NCBI GenBank assembly: GCA_003445835.1
Contig: DMCI01000060.1
Coordinates: 1 to 9,789 of the forward strand
From: Clostridiales bacterium
Lineage (GTDB): Bacteria > Bacillota > Clostridia > Christensenellales > CAG-1252
Length of the DNA stretch: 9,789 nucleotides
Direction of reading: 5' to 3'
In this document: positions 1 to 7,384 of the stretch, in pieces
Numbering within the stretch: position 1 is the stretch's first letter
How the letters are laid out: each line of letters begins with the position of its first letter
Notes under the pieces: model-generated
The model's input: the letters and a program-made list of their open reading frames with translations, nothing else
What the model was told of the DNA's origin: nothing
The model's database searches: none
Made by a program: the position numbers and the translations under genes

Positions 1-874
1 AGACGTCCGCCCCGCAAAGTTTTCCGACGTAGGCGCAACGATACGGCGGCACTTTCACTTTGTCGTACAAAGTCAAAAAGCGTCCTCTCACGCCGCAAAC
101 AGACGCCGCGACGGCAAAAGCGCAAAGGAAATCCGCGTCGTACGCCGCCCCACGCGACGGGTACGGGATCTTGTACTTTTTTCCGTGACAATAGAGGTTT
201 TGTCGACAAAGATAATACTCCGCCGCAGGATCAAGCGTCGAATACTCCACCGCACCCGCGATGCCCCGTTGGACGGGATCGTCACGATTGACGACCTTGA
301 TCGCGGCTTTTTCCAAAAGGGAAAGTTTAAGGCGCTGATATCTTTCTCGGGTAAAATGCCTGTCGAGATGGTCTTCTCCGACGTTGGTCAGCGCGGCGGC
401 GTAAGGCTTGAAAACTCTGTTTTGTTCCAGTTGAAAACTACTCACTTCCGCAACTACGAAATCTTTCTTGGCGATCTTTTTGACTTCTCCGATCCAAGGT
501 ACGCCGACGTTACCCACCAAATGTGACCGCCCAACCGAGGACAAAAGCGTATGTAATACGGTGCAAGCGGTGGTCTTCCCGTTGGTACCGCTGATAGCAA
601 AAACCAGTTTGGACGGACAATTGATATAAGCAAGATCCAGTTCGGAGAGGACGGGGACGCCGTTGGTTTTTAAAGTTACGACGGCTGGATGGGTCAAAGG
701 CACCCCGGGACTGACGACGGCGTAGTCGTAGTTTTTGCAAATCAGATCGCTTAAATTCGCAATGGGGATCGCGTCGTCAAAAGGCTCTGCGGTAGCCCCT
801 TCCCGATCCAAAAACGCACAAACGGCTTTGCCCGTGCGTCCCATTCCCAAAACCATTACTTTTTTGTTATCCAT
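1..874 (-). CDS. murD: UDP-N-acetylmuramoyl-L-alanine--D-glutamate ligase MurD, partial (3' end outside window)
   Basis: MurD adds D-glutamate to UDP-MurNAc-L-Ala in the cytoplasm. The first 291 codons are present and the gene runs off the left edge. Seen are the N-terminal nucleotide-sugar fold (VLGMGRTGKA at 8-17, SPGVP at 55-59, SELDLAY at 77-83), the ATP loop GTNGKTT at 96-102, GNVGVP at 121-126, the MurD signature EVSSFQLE at 143-150, DHLDRH at 168-173, the probable carbamylated Lys at 183 and RDDP at 197-200. The ATG at 872-874 has GGTGGGG about 4 bases upstream and overlaps the mraY stop by 8 bases. An oddity: where the family has an HNxxN motif, residues about 245-249 read YDADF, and the usual PHR is PYR at 277-279. 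The frame itself is uninterrupted. The C-terminal glutamate-binding domain is mostly outside the window. Confidence 0.96.
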   Translation of the reverse strand, partial: MDNKKVMVLGMGRTGKAVCAFLDREGATAEPFDDAIPIANLSDLICKNYDYAVVSPGVPLTHPAVVTLKTNGVPVLSELDLAYINCPSKLVFAISGTNGKTTACTVLHTLLSSVGRSHLVGNVGVPWIGEVKKIAKKDFVVAEVSSFQLEQNRVFKPYAAALTNVGEDHLDRHFTRERYQRLKLSLLEKAAIKVVNRDDPVQRGIAGAVEYSTLDPAAEYYLCRQNLYCHGKKYKIPYPSRGAAYDADFLCAFAVAASVCGVRGRFLTLYDKVKVPPYRCAYVGKLCGADV

Positions 875-1870
875 ATTGCCCCACCAATACCGAAAGGATC
901 GCAACGACCCCCATCACGACGGAAACGACGAAATAGATCGCCGCGATCTTGGCTTCGCCGTACCCCTTCTTTTCAAGATGATGGTGAAATGGCGCCATTA
1001 AAAAGATCCGTTTGCCGTGCGTCAGTTTGAAATAGCCTACCTGCAAAACTATTGATATGCCCGAAATAACGAACATTATGCCGCAAATCGGCACCAAAAA
1101 CGGTTGTTTGGAAAATAGCGCGATCGCCGCAAGTGCTCCGCCAAGTCCCAAAGATCCGGTATCTCCCATAAAGACGGCCGCTTTGTTAGCGTTGAAAATA
1201 TAAAAGGCAAGTAAGCCGCCGAGAAGCGCCGTCGAAAAGGTCAGCAAGGAAGGCGCGACACTGCCTTTTGCGATAGAAAGAGACAGTACGACGGAAAAGG
1301 CAAGCAAATACGGGACGGAACACCCCGTTGCCAATCCGTCCAGTCCGTCGGTCAGATTGACGCAGTTTGACAAAGCAAGGTAAACGAAACACGCAAAAGG
1401 AACGTACCAGCCGCCGAAATCAACGCCCTTTGCGAAAAACGGAAAATACACGACCGATCCGATTTCCTTCGCACGATAGGCGTAAAACGCGACGATAAGA
1501 GCGATGGCGGCTTGTCCGACGATCTTTTGATAGGGTCTGAGCCCCATATTATCTTTGGTTTTTATCTTGATAAAGTCATCCAAAACCCAAGCACGGCGTA
1601 CGAGAGCATTACAAAACAAGCTATGAGCCCCACGCCAAGTCCTTCTTGACAAGAAAAGATCACCGTCGCCGCGACGGTCGGAAGCAAAAAGATAAAACCG
1701 CCAAAAGTGGGCGTTCCCGCCTTCCCTGCGTGTTGTTCGACGTAACAAAGGATCGGCTGCCCTGCTTTCAAACGCTTTGCCAAACGCAAAACGAATGGAG
1801 CAAGAAGCAACGCGACGACAAAAGCTACCAAAAGAGCCAAAAGAGCCCGCACCAACCAAGCGTTTTCCAA
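867..1870 (-). CDS. mraY: Phospho-N-acetylmuramoyl-pentapeptide-transferase MraY, interrupted by a -1 base frameshift
   Basis: MraY transfers phospho-MurNAc-pentapeptide to undecaprenyl phosphate, making lipid I at the membrane. The gene is split over two frames. Residues 1-96 are read from TTG 1868-1870 (GGTAGG ribosome site, 6-base spacing) and include a hydrophobic first helix and GTPTFGGF at 52-59. That frame then stops at 1562. The rest (LDDFIKIK onward) lies in the other frame down to TAA 867-869 and holds the family motifs NLTDGLDGLA, FMGDTGSLGLGG and PFHHHLEKKGYGE. Joining the frames at the T-run 1582-1585 with one extra T restores G-F-L-D-D, the conserved site with the catalytic Asp pair, and gives a normal 334-residue protein. 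The apparent GTG start at 1877 of the second frame is not real: its first 100 residues are an Arg-rich shadow. The likely cause is an assembly or sequencing error or a recent mutation. Confidence 0.93.
1582..1585 (-). other. Frameshift site in mraY (missing T in a T-run)
   Basis: The minus strand reads GGG-TTTT-GGATGAC here (AAAA on the plus strand). Five T's would give GGG TTT TTG GAT GAC, that is Gly-Phe-Leu-Asp-Asp as conserved in MraY. Four T's give GGG TTT TGG ATG and a stop 4 codons later. Both flanking frames are intact and family-like right up to this point. Confidence 0.85.
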
Positions 1871-1877
1871 ACTGCAC

Positions 1878-3311
1878 CTACCGATTTAATTTTTGCAAAA
1901 CGACTTTGTCGTTATACGGAAATTTTTTGCCTTTTATTTCCATATAGTCTTCGTGACCTTTGCCCGCGATCACGACGGTATCGCCGGGAAAAGTGCGATC
2001 GAACGCCTTTTTGATGGCTTTTTCGCGGTCGAGGATCACGTCGAAAGAAGCGCTTGCGGGTACGCCCTGCAGTATCTCTTTTGCGATGGCACGTTCCTCC
2101 TCAAAACGAGGATTATCGTTAGTGACAATCAAGTGATCGGAGTATTTTGCCGCGATCGCCCCCATGATCGGGCGCTTTGAACGATCACGATCCCCGCCGC
2201 ATCCGAAAACCGTCACAATCCTGCCCCCAAAGCCGTTTCTCAAGTCGGAAAGCAGGTTTTGCAGCCCATCCGGCGTATGCGCAAAGTCAACGATGACGCG
2301 ACGATCTTTTACGTAACTGACTTCGTATCGTCCCGGGACGGCGGATATTCCTTCCAAAGCTTTTGCCGCAAGAGGCAGATCGATACCGAAGTACATTGCG
2401 ACGGATATCGCCGCCATAACGTTATAAACGTTAAACCTGCCGAACAACGGTGTGGATATCCGTTCTATTTTATCGAATGCGTTGATCGTAAAAGAGAGTC
2501 CGAAAGAGTCCTCTTCCACGTCGATGGCAAAAACGTCGGCGGGATTGTCGATGCCGTAGGTCAAAATAGGCAGTTTGTGCGCCGTAATCAGCTTTCTTCC
2601 GTAAGCGTCGTCCGAATTGACGACGGCAAGCGACGTGTTTTCCAAAGAAAAATACGATAGTTTGGTCTTGGCATACTCTTCCATATTGCCGAAAAAGTCC
2701 AAATGATCTTGCGTAAGGTTGGTAAATACCGTGGCGTTGGCTTTGATCCCCGCAAGTTTATCGTAGTAAACGGCGTGCGCCGAAGCTTCCAAAAAGACGT
2801 ATTCGACGCCGTGATCACGCATTTCGGCAAGATTCTTGTTGAGATCGATAGGATCGGGGGTCGTCAAAACGCCTTTCGTCCGATCCCTGCCGATCTTGTA
2901 ACCGAGAGTACCTATCGTCCCCGCGGAATGCCCTGCAAAAAGAAAGATCTCGGACAAGATCTCGGTCACGGAAGTCTTTCCGTTGGTGCCGACGACGGTG
3001 ATCACCTTCATATCGGCGGCTGGGTTGCCGTAAAAATTCCCTGCGATCACGGCAAGTGCCGCGCGGGAATTGTCTACGACAAATTGCGGCAAGTCGCTTT
3101 TGATCTCCTTGGTCGTAACGAGAGCGACGGCACCCCGTCCCTTTGCTTCCTCGGCGTGGTCGTGTCCGTCGACGTTTTCTCCCAAAAGGCACACAAACAG
3201 CGCGTTTTGAGTGACCGACCTGCTGTCGCAAGCGACATTTGACACGTCAACTTCTTGATAATTCACAACCTTTTTGACCGCTACGTTTGCAAGCAATTTT
3301 GTTATTTTCAC
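1878..3311 (-). CDS. murE: UDP-N-acetylmuramoyl-tripeptide synthetase MurE, meso-DAP type
   Basis: MurE ligates the third amino acid to UDP-MurNAc-L-Ala-D-Glu in the cytoplasm, using ATP. The 477-residue protein shows the ATP loop GTNGKTS at 108-114, DHLDFFG at 202-208, the probable carbamylated lysine at 217, and GRFNVYN at 291-297 with the two invariant asparagines. The substrate motif DNPR is at 399-402 and GKGHED at 450-455. DNPR is the signature of enzymes that add meso-diaminopimelate, so the wall is predicted to be mDAP-type rather than Lys-type. The start is GTG (3309-3311), with a good GGAGG site 7 bases upstream; ATG is absent. Only 2 bases separate it from the PBP stop and 7 bases from the mraY start, so it belongs to the same transcript. 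The domain order is complete and the length normal. Confidence 0.97.
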   Translation of the reverse strand: MKITKLLANVAVKKVVNYQEVDVSNVACDSRSVTQNALFVCLLGENVDGHDHAEEAKGRGAVALVTTKEIKSDLPQFVVDNSRAALAVIAGNFYGNPAADMKVITVVGTNGKTSVTEILSEIFLFAGHSAGTIGTLGYKIGRDRTKGVLTTPDPIDLNKNLAEMRDHGVEYVFLEASAHAVYYDKLAGIKANATVFTNLTQDHLDFFGNMEEYAKTKLSYFSLENTSLAVVNSDDAYGRKLITAHKLPILTYGIDNPADVFAIDVEEDSFGLSFTINAFDKIERISTPLFGRFNVYNVMAAISVAMYFGIDLPLAAKALEGISAVPGRYEVSYVKDRRVIVDFAHTPDGLQNLLSDLRNGFGGRIVTVFGCGGDRDRSKRPIMGAIAAKYSDHLIVTNDNPRFEEERAIAKEILQGVPASASFDVILDREKAIKKAFDRTFPGDTVVIAGKGHEDYMEIKGKKFPYNDKVVLQKLNR

Positions 3312-3313
3312 GT

Positions 3314-5215
3314 CTATTCCTCCGATAAAGCGATCAATACGATCGTGTTGTCATTGATAACCGTCCCCTTTGAGGGATATTGCGCGACGACGCATCCGCC
3401 CGAGCCGTCGATCTCCAAATGCAAGCCGAGGGCGTTTACCTTTTTGATGGCGCCGCCCGCCGTCAGTCCTACGAGATCGGGCATCTCGTAATAATCGAAC
3501 GTTTTTACTTCCTCGGTAGGCTTTATTCGTTTGTACTCAAAGATCTTTGAAAATATCTGTCCGACGTAAGGCGCGGCGACCAAACTACCGTAATAACGGT
3601 AGCCTACAGGCTCGTCGACCATAAAATATACGATATATTCCGGGTCCTCCACCGTGCTGAATCCGATGAAGGAGGAAACATACTTGCCGCGCGCGATCGT
3701 TCCGTTTTGATACTTTTGCGCCGTACCGGTCTTGCCGCCTATCGAGTATCCGGGGACGCCGGCAAGTTTTCCGCTGCCGAGCGACACGACGTTTTTCAAC
3801 AGTTTTCGGACGGTAGCGGAAGTACCTTCCGAAACCACGCTTTTCCCTTCCGCAGGATAATTGCGCACGACTTCCCGCCCATTTTGGGTAATGACCGATT
3901 GCATCAGATAAGGGGTAACGAGTTTCCCACCATTGACCGCGGCGGCAGTCGCCACGATCAGCTGCATCGGTGTGATGGCGATCGCCTGCCCAAAGCCGAT
4001 ACGCGCCGCATCTACGAGCTTGACTTGATCCTTTTTGAGCATAATGGATGACGTTTCACCAAGAAAATCGACGCCGGTTTTGCTTGTCAAACCGAATTTT
4101 TCAAAGTAAGAGTACATTCTTTCCACGCCGATGCGTTCCGCCAATTCCATAAAGACACAGTTACAACTGTTTTGTACTCCTTCGGCAAAACTTTGACTGC
4201 CGTGTCCGATCGACTTCCAACACCGAATGCGTTTGCCGTCCACCACTTTGCCACCGGCGCAGTAAAACCTATCTTTTTCACTGACGACCCCGAGAGACAG
4301 CGCGATCGCCGTCGTTAATATCTTAAAAGTGGAACCTGGTTCGTAGACCGAAGTCAAGGCGTTAAGCTTCATCTTCTCGAAAAGTGTCCCGACGTCAGAC
4401 CTATCGACGTTGTTAAGGTCAAAGGACGGCGCTTGCGCCATCGCTGCGATCGCCCCGGTTTTTGCGTTCATCACGACGCAATTTGCGCTCTTTGCCGAAT
4501 ATTCGGAAAGTGCGGAATTTACGGCATTTTCGGCAAAAAATTGGATCGATGCGTCAATGGTCAAGCGAAGGTTCAATCCGTCAGTCGCCGGAAGGTAGGA
4601 TAGTTCGCCGTTGAGTTCCCTGCCGACGAGGTCGGTCTCGGTGAGTTCTTTGCCGTCCTGCCCTTTCAAATACTCATTGTAGTAGCTTTCCAACCCCGCT
4701 TGTCCGTCGCCGTCCGCGTTGACGAATCCCAAAAGTTGCGAAAGATAATTTCCGTACTTGTAGTAGCGTTGAACGTCTCTGCCGAAGTACACGCCCTTTA
4801 CTCCCGTCGCAACGAGAGCGTTCATCTGTTCTTTGGTGACTTTTTTTGCGACGGTCACTTCGGATACGCCCTTTTTGGTCACCTTCTCAAGGACTTTTTC
4901 ATATTCAAGACCGAGAGCGGAAGCAATTGCCCCTGCCGTATCCTCTTTGTTTGGCGTCGCGTTGGGTCTGACGTAAAGTGTATAGGTCGTATTGCATCCC
5001 GCAAGAACGGAACCGTTGCAATCGCATATATTCCCCCTGACCGCTGTCAACGGCACGTCTCTCGTCCATTGATCAAGAGCTTTTGCTTGCAATGACTTGC
5101 CTTTGATCACCTGCAAATAGACGAGTTTTCCCCCTACGAGTAAAAAAATAAAGGTTATCAGCATCATAATTGCAAATAACCTTCTTTTGATTGATATTTG
5201 TGATGGTAAGTTCAA
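3314..5215 (-). CDS. Class B penicillin-binding protein, SpoVD/PBP2B type, with PASTA domain
   Basis: This is a peptidoglycan D,D-transpeptidase for septal or spore-cortex wall. The 633-residue protein has an N-terminal membrane anchor (about 13-35), a dimerisation domain beginning near RGNI (60), and a transpeptidase domain with the catalytic tetrad STFK at 295-298, the SxN motif SCN at 350-352 and KTG at 495-497. One PASTA domain follows at about 577-631. Cysteines at 332 and 351 match in position and context the redox pair I recall for B. subtilis SpoVD, which the thioredoxin-like StoA reduces. There are further cysteines at 64, 66, 74, 246, 319, 353 and 608. The start is TTG (5213-5215), with GGAGG 11 bases upstream inside the preceding gene's end; no better in-frame start exists. 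Whether it serves vegetative division (ftsI/pbpB), sporulation (spoVD) or both cannot be decided. Confidence 0.93.
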   Translation of the reverse strand: MNLPSQISIKRRLFAIMMLITFIFLLVGGKLVYLQVIKGKSLQAKALDQWTRDVPLTAVRGNICDCNGSVLAGCNTTYTLYVRPNATPNKEDTAGAIASALGLEYEKVLEKVTKKGVSEVTVAKKVTKEQMNALVATGVKGVYFGRDVQRYYKYGNYLSQLLGFVNADGDGQAGLESYYNEYLKGQDGKELTETDLVGRELNGELSYLPATDGLNLRLTIDASIQFFAENAVNSALSEYSAKSANCVVMNAKTGAIAAMAQAPSFDLNNVDRSDVGTLFEKMKLNALTSVYEPGSTFKILTTAIALSLGVVSEKDRFYCAGGKVVDGKRIRCWKSIGHGSQSFAEGVQNSCNCVFMELAERIGVERMYSYFEKFGLTSKTGVDFLGETSSIMLKKDQVKLVDAARIGFGQAIAITPMQLIVATAAAVNGGKLVTPYLMQSVITQNGREVVRNYPAEGKSVVSEGTSATVRKLLKNVVSLGSGKLAGVPGYSIGGKTGTAQKYQNGTIARGKYVSSFIGFSTVEDPEYIVYFMVDEPVGYRYYGSLVAAPYVGQIFSKIFEYKRIKPTEEVKTFDYYEMPDLVGLTAGGAIKKVNALGLHLEIDGSGGCVVAQYPSKGTVINDNTIVLIALSEE

Positions 5216-5222
5216 ACAGCTA

Positions 5223-5885
5223 TCAGCCTCCGAACACGTCGTTCAACCAGGTGCAGAACCCGTCGAAACCTTTTTCCTCCTCTTTTGCCTGCGCGGCTCT
5301 TTGCGGGGCTTCAACAGCCACCAACTCACCGTTTTTCAACAAAATGTAATTTTCACCGCCGAGGACGGAAGCAGCAGCTTCCTCTTCCGAAGCGACCGTA
5401 CCGGCAACTGCGCCTTCAACTTGGGTTTCGGCAGTAGCAAGCACCTTATCCGTTTCGACCGTTTTGCTCACGAGAGCGGTCTTTTTCTCCCCCATGCCGA
5501 CGACGGAAAGGGTCACCGCGATCAACGCGACGATCGCAACCGCGATATAAGTGATCATAAACGCCAAGCGTCTTTTGGGATTGACGACGGTTTCTTTTTG
5601 TTCCGCTTGATGCTTTGCATCCCAAAAACGGTCGTAATTGTTTTCCCCTGCGCTGATATTTGCCATATAGAACCCGTAGCGATCGTCGTCCGACCTTTCC
5701 AAACGGCTCCTCATAGCGGGTCTTTCAAGAGATTCCATCAGAGAGTCACGATAAGAAGGGGACGTGCGATTGCGGTCTTCTTCATACGTTCTTTCGTAAT
5801 CAAAACGACCGTAACGATCGTTACGTAATGATGCGTAATCGTATTCCGCGCCGTAGGCGGTTCTTTCACGTTCGCTCACCAACAT
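5223..5885 (-). CDS. Bitopic membrane protein in the ftsL position (divergent FtsL-like candidate)
   Basis: The gene occupies the slot between rsmH and the PBP gene that normally holds ftsL. The 220-residue product has one clear membrane span at about 108-130, preceded by the positive cluster PKRR, so the N-terminus should be cytoplasmic. Unlike typical FtsL (about 100-120 residues, short tail, long periplasmic coiled coil), it has a roughly 105-residue charged, Tyr/Arg-rich cytoplasmic head (repeated RYG and YxxDR-like patterns). The outer part has only weak coiled-coil character: an Ala/Val/Glu-rich linker at about 137-175, a short ENYILLKNGELVAVEAP strand-like segment at 178-194, and an acidic/aromatic end with one Cys (211). 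The ATG at 5883-5885 has an AAGGAGA ribosome site about 8 bases away. The function as a division-complex partner of the adjacent PBP is inferred from position and topology, not from sequence similarity I can name. Confidence 0.8.
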   Translation of the reverse strand: MLVSERERTAYGAEYDYASLRNDRYGRFDYERTYEEDRNRTSPSYRDSLMESLERPAMRSRLERSDDDRYGFYMANISAGENNYDRFWDAKHQAEQKETVVNPKRRLAFMITYIAVAIVALIAVTLSVVGMGEKKTALVSKTVETDKVLATAETQVEGAVAGTVASEEEAAASVLGGENYILLKNGELVAVEAPQRAAQAKEEEKGFDGFCTWLNDVFGG

Positions 5886-5905
5886 TGTATTCTCTCCTTT
5901 TGATT

Positions 5906-6826
5906 TTATTCCTTTTTCTCTGCGATCCTAAGTTTTGCGCTCTTGGATCGAGGATTGGTTTCCATCTCCGTTTCGCTCGGAAGAATGGGCTTTTTTGTGA
6001 TGATTTCGACTTCGCTTACTTTGCCGCAAGTGCAAATGGGCGATTTCGGCGGGCAGATGCAAGGCAGTTCTGCGTATTTGAAGGCTTGCTTTGCGATTCT
6101 GTCTTCCAACGAGTGGAATGTGATGACCGCGATCCTACCGCCTTTCTTCAATAGTTTGACCGCCGCGAGGATGGCTTCGTACAACCCCGACAGCTCCCCG
6201 TTCACTTCGATCCGTATCGCCTGAAAAACGCGTTTTGCCGGATGCGATCCGCCGTAGCGGACTTTTGGGGGGATACTTTTTTCAATGATCTTTACAAGTT
6301 CGAGCGTGCTTTTTATCGGCGCGATCGCCCTGTCTTTTACGATATTTGCCGCGATCTTCTTCGCATAAGGCTCTTCACCGTATTTGAAAAAGACGTCTGT
6401 CAATTCTTTTAAGGAATACTCGTTTACCACTTCGTAAGCCGTGAGCTTTGCTTCTTTGTCCATTCGCATATCCAATGGAGCGTCGAAGCGGTAGGAGAAC
6501 CCTCTTTCCGGCGTATCCAACTGGTAGGAAGAAACGCCGAGGTCCATCAATATTCCGTCAAGTTTTTCCCCTTCCCAAGAAGCAATAGCTTCTTTGAAGT
6601 CCGAATGGATGTAAGTCGGAGCGTCGCCCAGTCGGCTTTTTGCGAAGGCAAGCGCTTCTTGATCCTTATCCACCGCATAGAGCTTTCCGCCCTGCAGCCT
6701 TTTTAAGATCTCCGAGCTGTGACCGCCTCCGCCGAGGGTACAGTCGAGATAGCTTCCGTCCGGTTTGATCATGAGCCCCTCAATGACTTCATCCAACATC
6801 ACGGGAGCGTGACGGAACTCGATCAT
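5906..6826 (-). CDS. rsmH: 16S rRNA (cytosine(1402)-N4)-methyltransferase RsmH
   Basis: This SAM-dependent enzyme (also called MraW) methylates N4 of C1402 in 16S rRNA and so tunes the ribosomal P site. The 306-residue product has the family landmarks in order: the SAM-binding loop [11 protein letters not shown] at 27-37, AVDKD at 51-55, [11 protein letters not shown] at 94-104, [17 protein letters not shown] at 107-123, [15 protein letters not shown] at 195-209, ITFHSLEDR at 235-243, a cysteine-rich CxC...CxC patch at 256-267 and the closing [10 protein letters not shown] at 291-300. Length is typical. The ATG (6824-6826) overlaps the mraZ stop as ATGA, and a weak purine-rich ribosome site lies upstream, so translation is probably coupled to mraZ. 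Twenty bases separate it from the next gene. Confidence 0.97.
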   Translation of the reverse strand: MIEFRHAPVMLDEVIEGLMIKPDGSYLDCTLGGGGHSSEILKRLQGGKLYAVDKDQEALAFAKSRLGDAPTYIHSDFKEAIASWEGEKLDGILMDLGVSSYQLDTPERGFSYRFDAPLDMRMDKEAKLTAYEVVNEYSLKELTDVFFKYGEEPYAKKIAANIVKDRAIAPIKSTLELVKIIEKSIPPKVRYGGSHPAKRVFQAIRIEVNGELSGLYEAILAAVKLLKKGGRIAVITFHSLEDRIAKQAFKYAELPCICPPKSPICTCGKVSEVEIITKKPILPSETEMETNPRSKSAKLRIAEKKE

Positions 6827-7251
6827 TTGCTCTTCTCTAAGCGACGGATCGTCTTGGTGGGATTATCCTTTGCAAGAGTCTCGTAGTAGACGTCCTCTCT
6901 CCAAATTTCAAGCTTGTTTGCCATACCGATGAAGAGCGCTTCGTCTTTGAGCCCCAAAGTCTCACGCAAGATCTGCGGGATCTGATACCTGTCCTGACTG
7001 TCCGGGACAAATTGGAACATATTCGCAAAGATATAACGTTGCTTTACGTATTCGGGATCGGTCACTTCCATACGCGCGTACTTATCGTAGATCTGGTCCA
7101 TCATCTCTTCGGTGTAGATGACCAAATTCTCCTGATCGCCGATGCAGATCCAAAGATTATCGCCAAGAAGCGATTTAATCTTAGCGGGGATCCTGACTCT
7201 GCCCTTCGCGTCGATCTGATATTTGTAAGTACCGCCGATGAATTTTCTCAA
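6823..7251 (-). CDS. mraZ: Transcriptional regulator MraZ
   Basis: MraZ is a DNA-binding protein with two AbrB-like half domains. It controls its own operon and, in E. coli, represses dcw genes; it forms ring-shaped oligomers. Here both halves show the family's D-x-x-x-R signature: DAKGR at 14-18 with RIPAK after it, and DSQDR at 84-88 with YQIPQ after it. I chose the TTG at 7249-7251 as the start. AAGGAGG lies 8 bases upstream, the protein then begins at the normal [13 protein letters not shown] N-terminus, and the length becomes 142 residues, the family norm. A longer reading from 7314 would run through the ribosome site, the -10 and the operator repeats. The stop TGA overlaps the rsmH ATG by 4 bases. 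First gene of the operon. Confidence 0.95.
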   Translation of the reverse strand: MRKFIGGTYKYQIDAKGRVRIPAKIKSLLGDNLWICIGDQENLVIYTEEMMDQIYDKYARMEVTDPEYVKQRYIFANMFQFVPDSQDRYQIPQILRETLGLKDEALFIGMANKLEIWREDVYYETLAKDNPTKTIRRLEKSK

Positions 7252-7272
7252 GTGCCGTTCCTCCTTGTACAT

Positions 7273-7302
7273 ATAATAGCACTTTTCATCCACTTTCGTC
7301 CA
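7273..7302 (-). promoter_or_regulatory. Predicted promoter of the dcw operon (PmraZ)
   Basis: The best candidate on the minus strand is an extended -10 (TGC-TATTAT, hexamer 7278-7273) with a weak -35 TGGACG (7302-7297) 18 bases upstream. The predicted start of transcription is near 7266, leaving a 5' leader of only about 15 bases. That leader just contains the AAGGAGG ribosome site in front of the TTG start of mraZ. The -35 lies inside a GTGG repeat. Confidence 0.5.
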
Positions 7303-7303
7303 C
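7279..7303 (-). promoter_or_regulatory. Candidate MraZ-box array A over the mraZ promoter
   Basis: On the minus strand GTGGACGAAA (7303-7294) and GTGGATGAAA (7293-7284) are tandem repeats with a 10-base period. A weaker GTGC follows at 7282-7279. MraZ proteins bind tandem boxes with about one helical turn between them, upstream of their own gene (TGGGN repeats in E. coli). These repeats cover the -35 and spacer of the predicted promoter, which fits autorepression. Confidence 0.6.
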
Positions 7304-7370
7304 CCTTTTTTCAAAAATTTTTAATAATTTTTTAAGAAAAGCATATCTTGCGTTTTGATTTTAAATAAAA

Positions 7371-7384
7371 CACAATATATTGTG
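7371..7384. repeat. Perfect 14-base palindrome in the mraZ upstream region
   Basis: CACAATATATTGTG reads the same on both strands. It sits in otherwise AT-rich, non-coding DNA, and its right end overlaps the first GTGG unit of array B. It may be a dimeric repressor site, or simply a pair of facing GTG half-boxes. Confidence 0.4.

Noticed and set aside
1574..1590. Programmed -1 ribosomal frameshifting or transcriptional slippage to explain the mraY frames.
   Set aside because: The site GGG TTT TGG is not a good slippery heptamer: Phe-tRNA slipping to GTT would mispair. A run of four T's is too short for polymerase slippage, and I see no strong stimulatory hairpin just downstream.
2703..3242. 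A 179-residue plus-strand open frame opposite murE.
   Set aside because: It is antisense to an unambiguous murE with intact motifs, and it has no supporting signals of its own.
5810..5825. A perfect 16-base palindrome CGTAACGATCGTTACG, considered as a chromosome-organising or operator site.
   Set aside because: It lies inside a coding region as codons for Arg-Asn-Asp-Arg-Tyr and matches no site I know (not parS-like). A single copy could be chance.
5187..5828. A 213-residue open frame on the plus strand opposite the ftsL-position gene.
   Set aside because: It has no ribosome site or recognisable motif and is antisense to a well-placed gene with a good ribosome site. It looks like a shadow of codon bias.
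1120..6328. Six copies of the octamer GCGATCGC (1120, 2152, 3978, 4302, 4446, 6321), far above chance and identical to the cyanobacterial HIP1 palindrome.
   Set aside because: All six are in frame as GCG-ATC-GCN and encode Ala-Ile-Ala in minus-strand genes, so codon and peptide preference explains them. No copies were seen in non-coding DNA.
7252..7314. N-terminal extension of MraZ by 21 residues from an ATG at 7314.
   Set aside because: The extension would be encoded by the predicted promoter, the GTGG boxes and the AAGGAGG site. The TTG at 7251 gives the standard family start and length.
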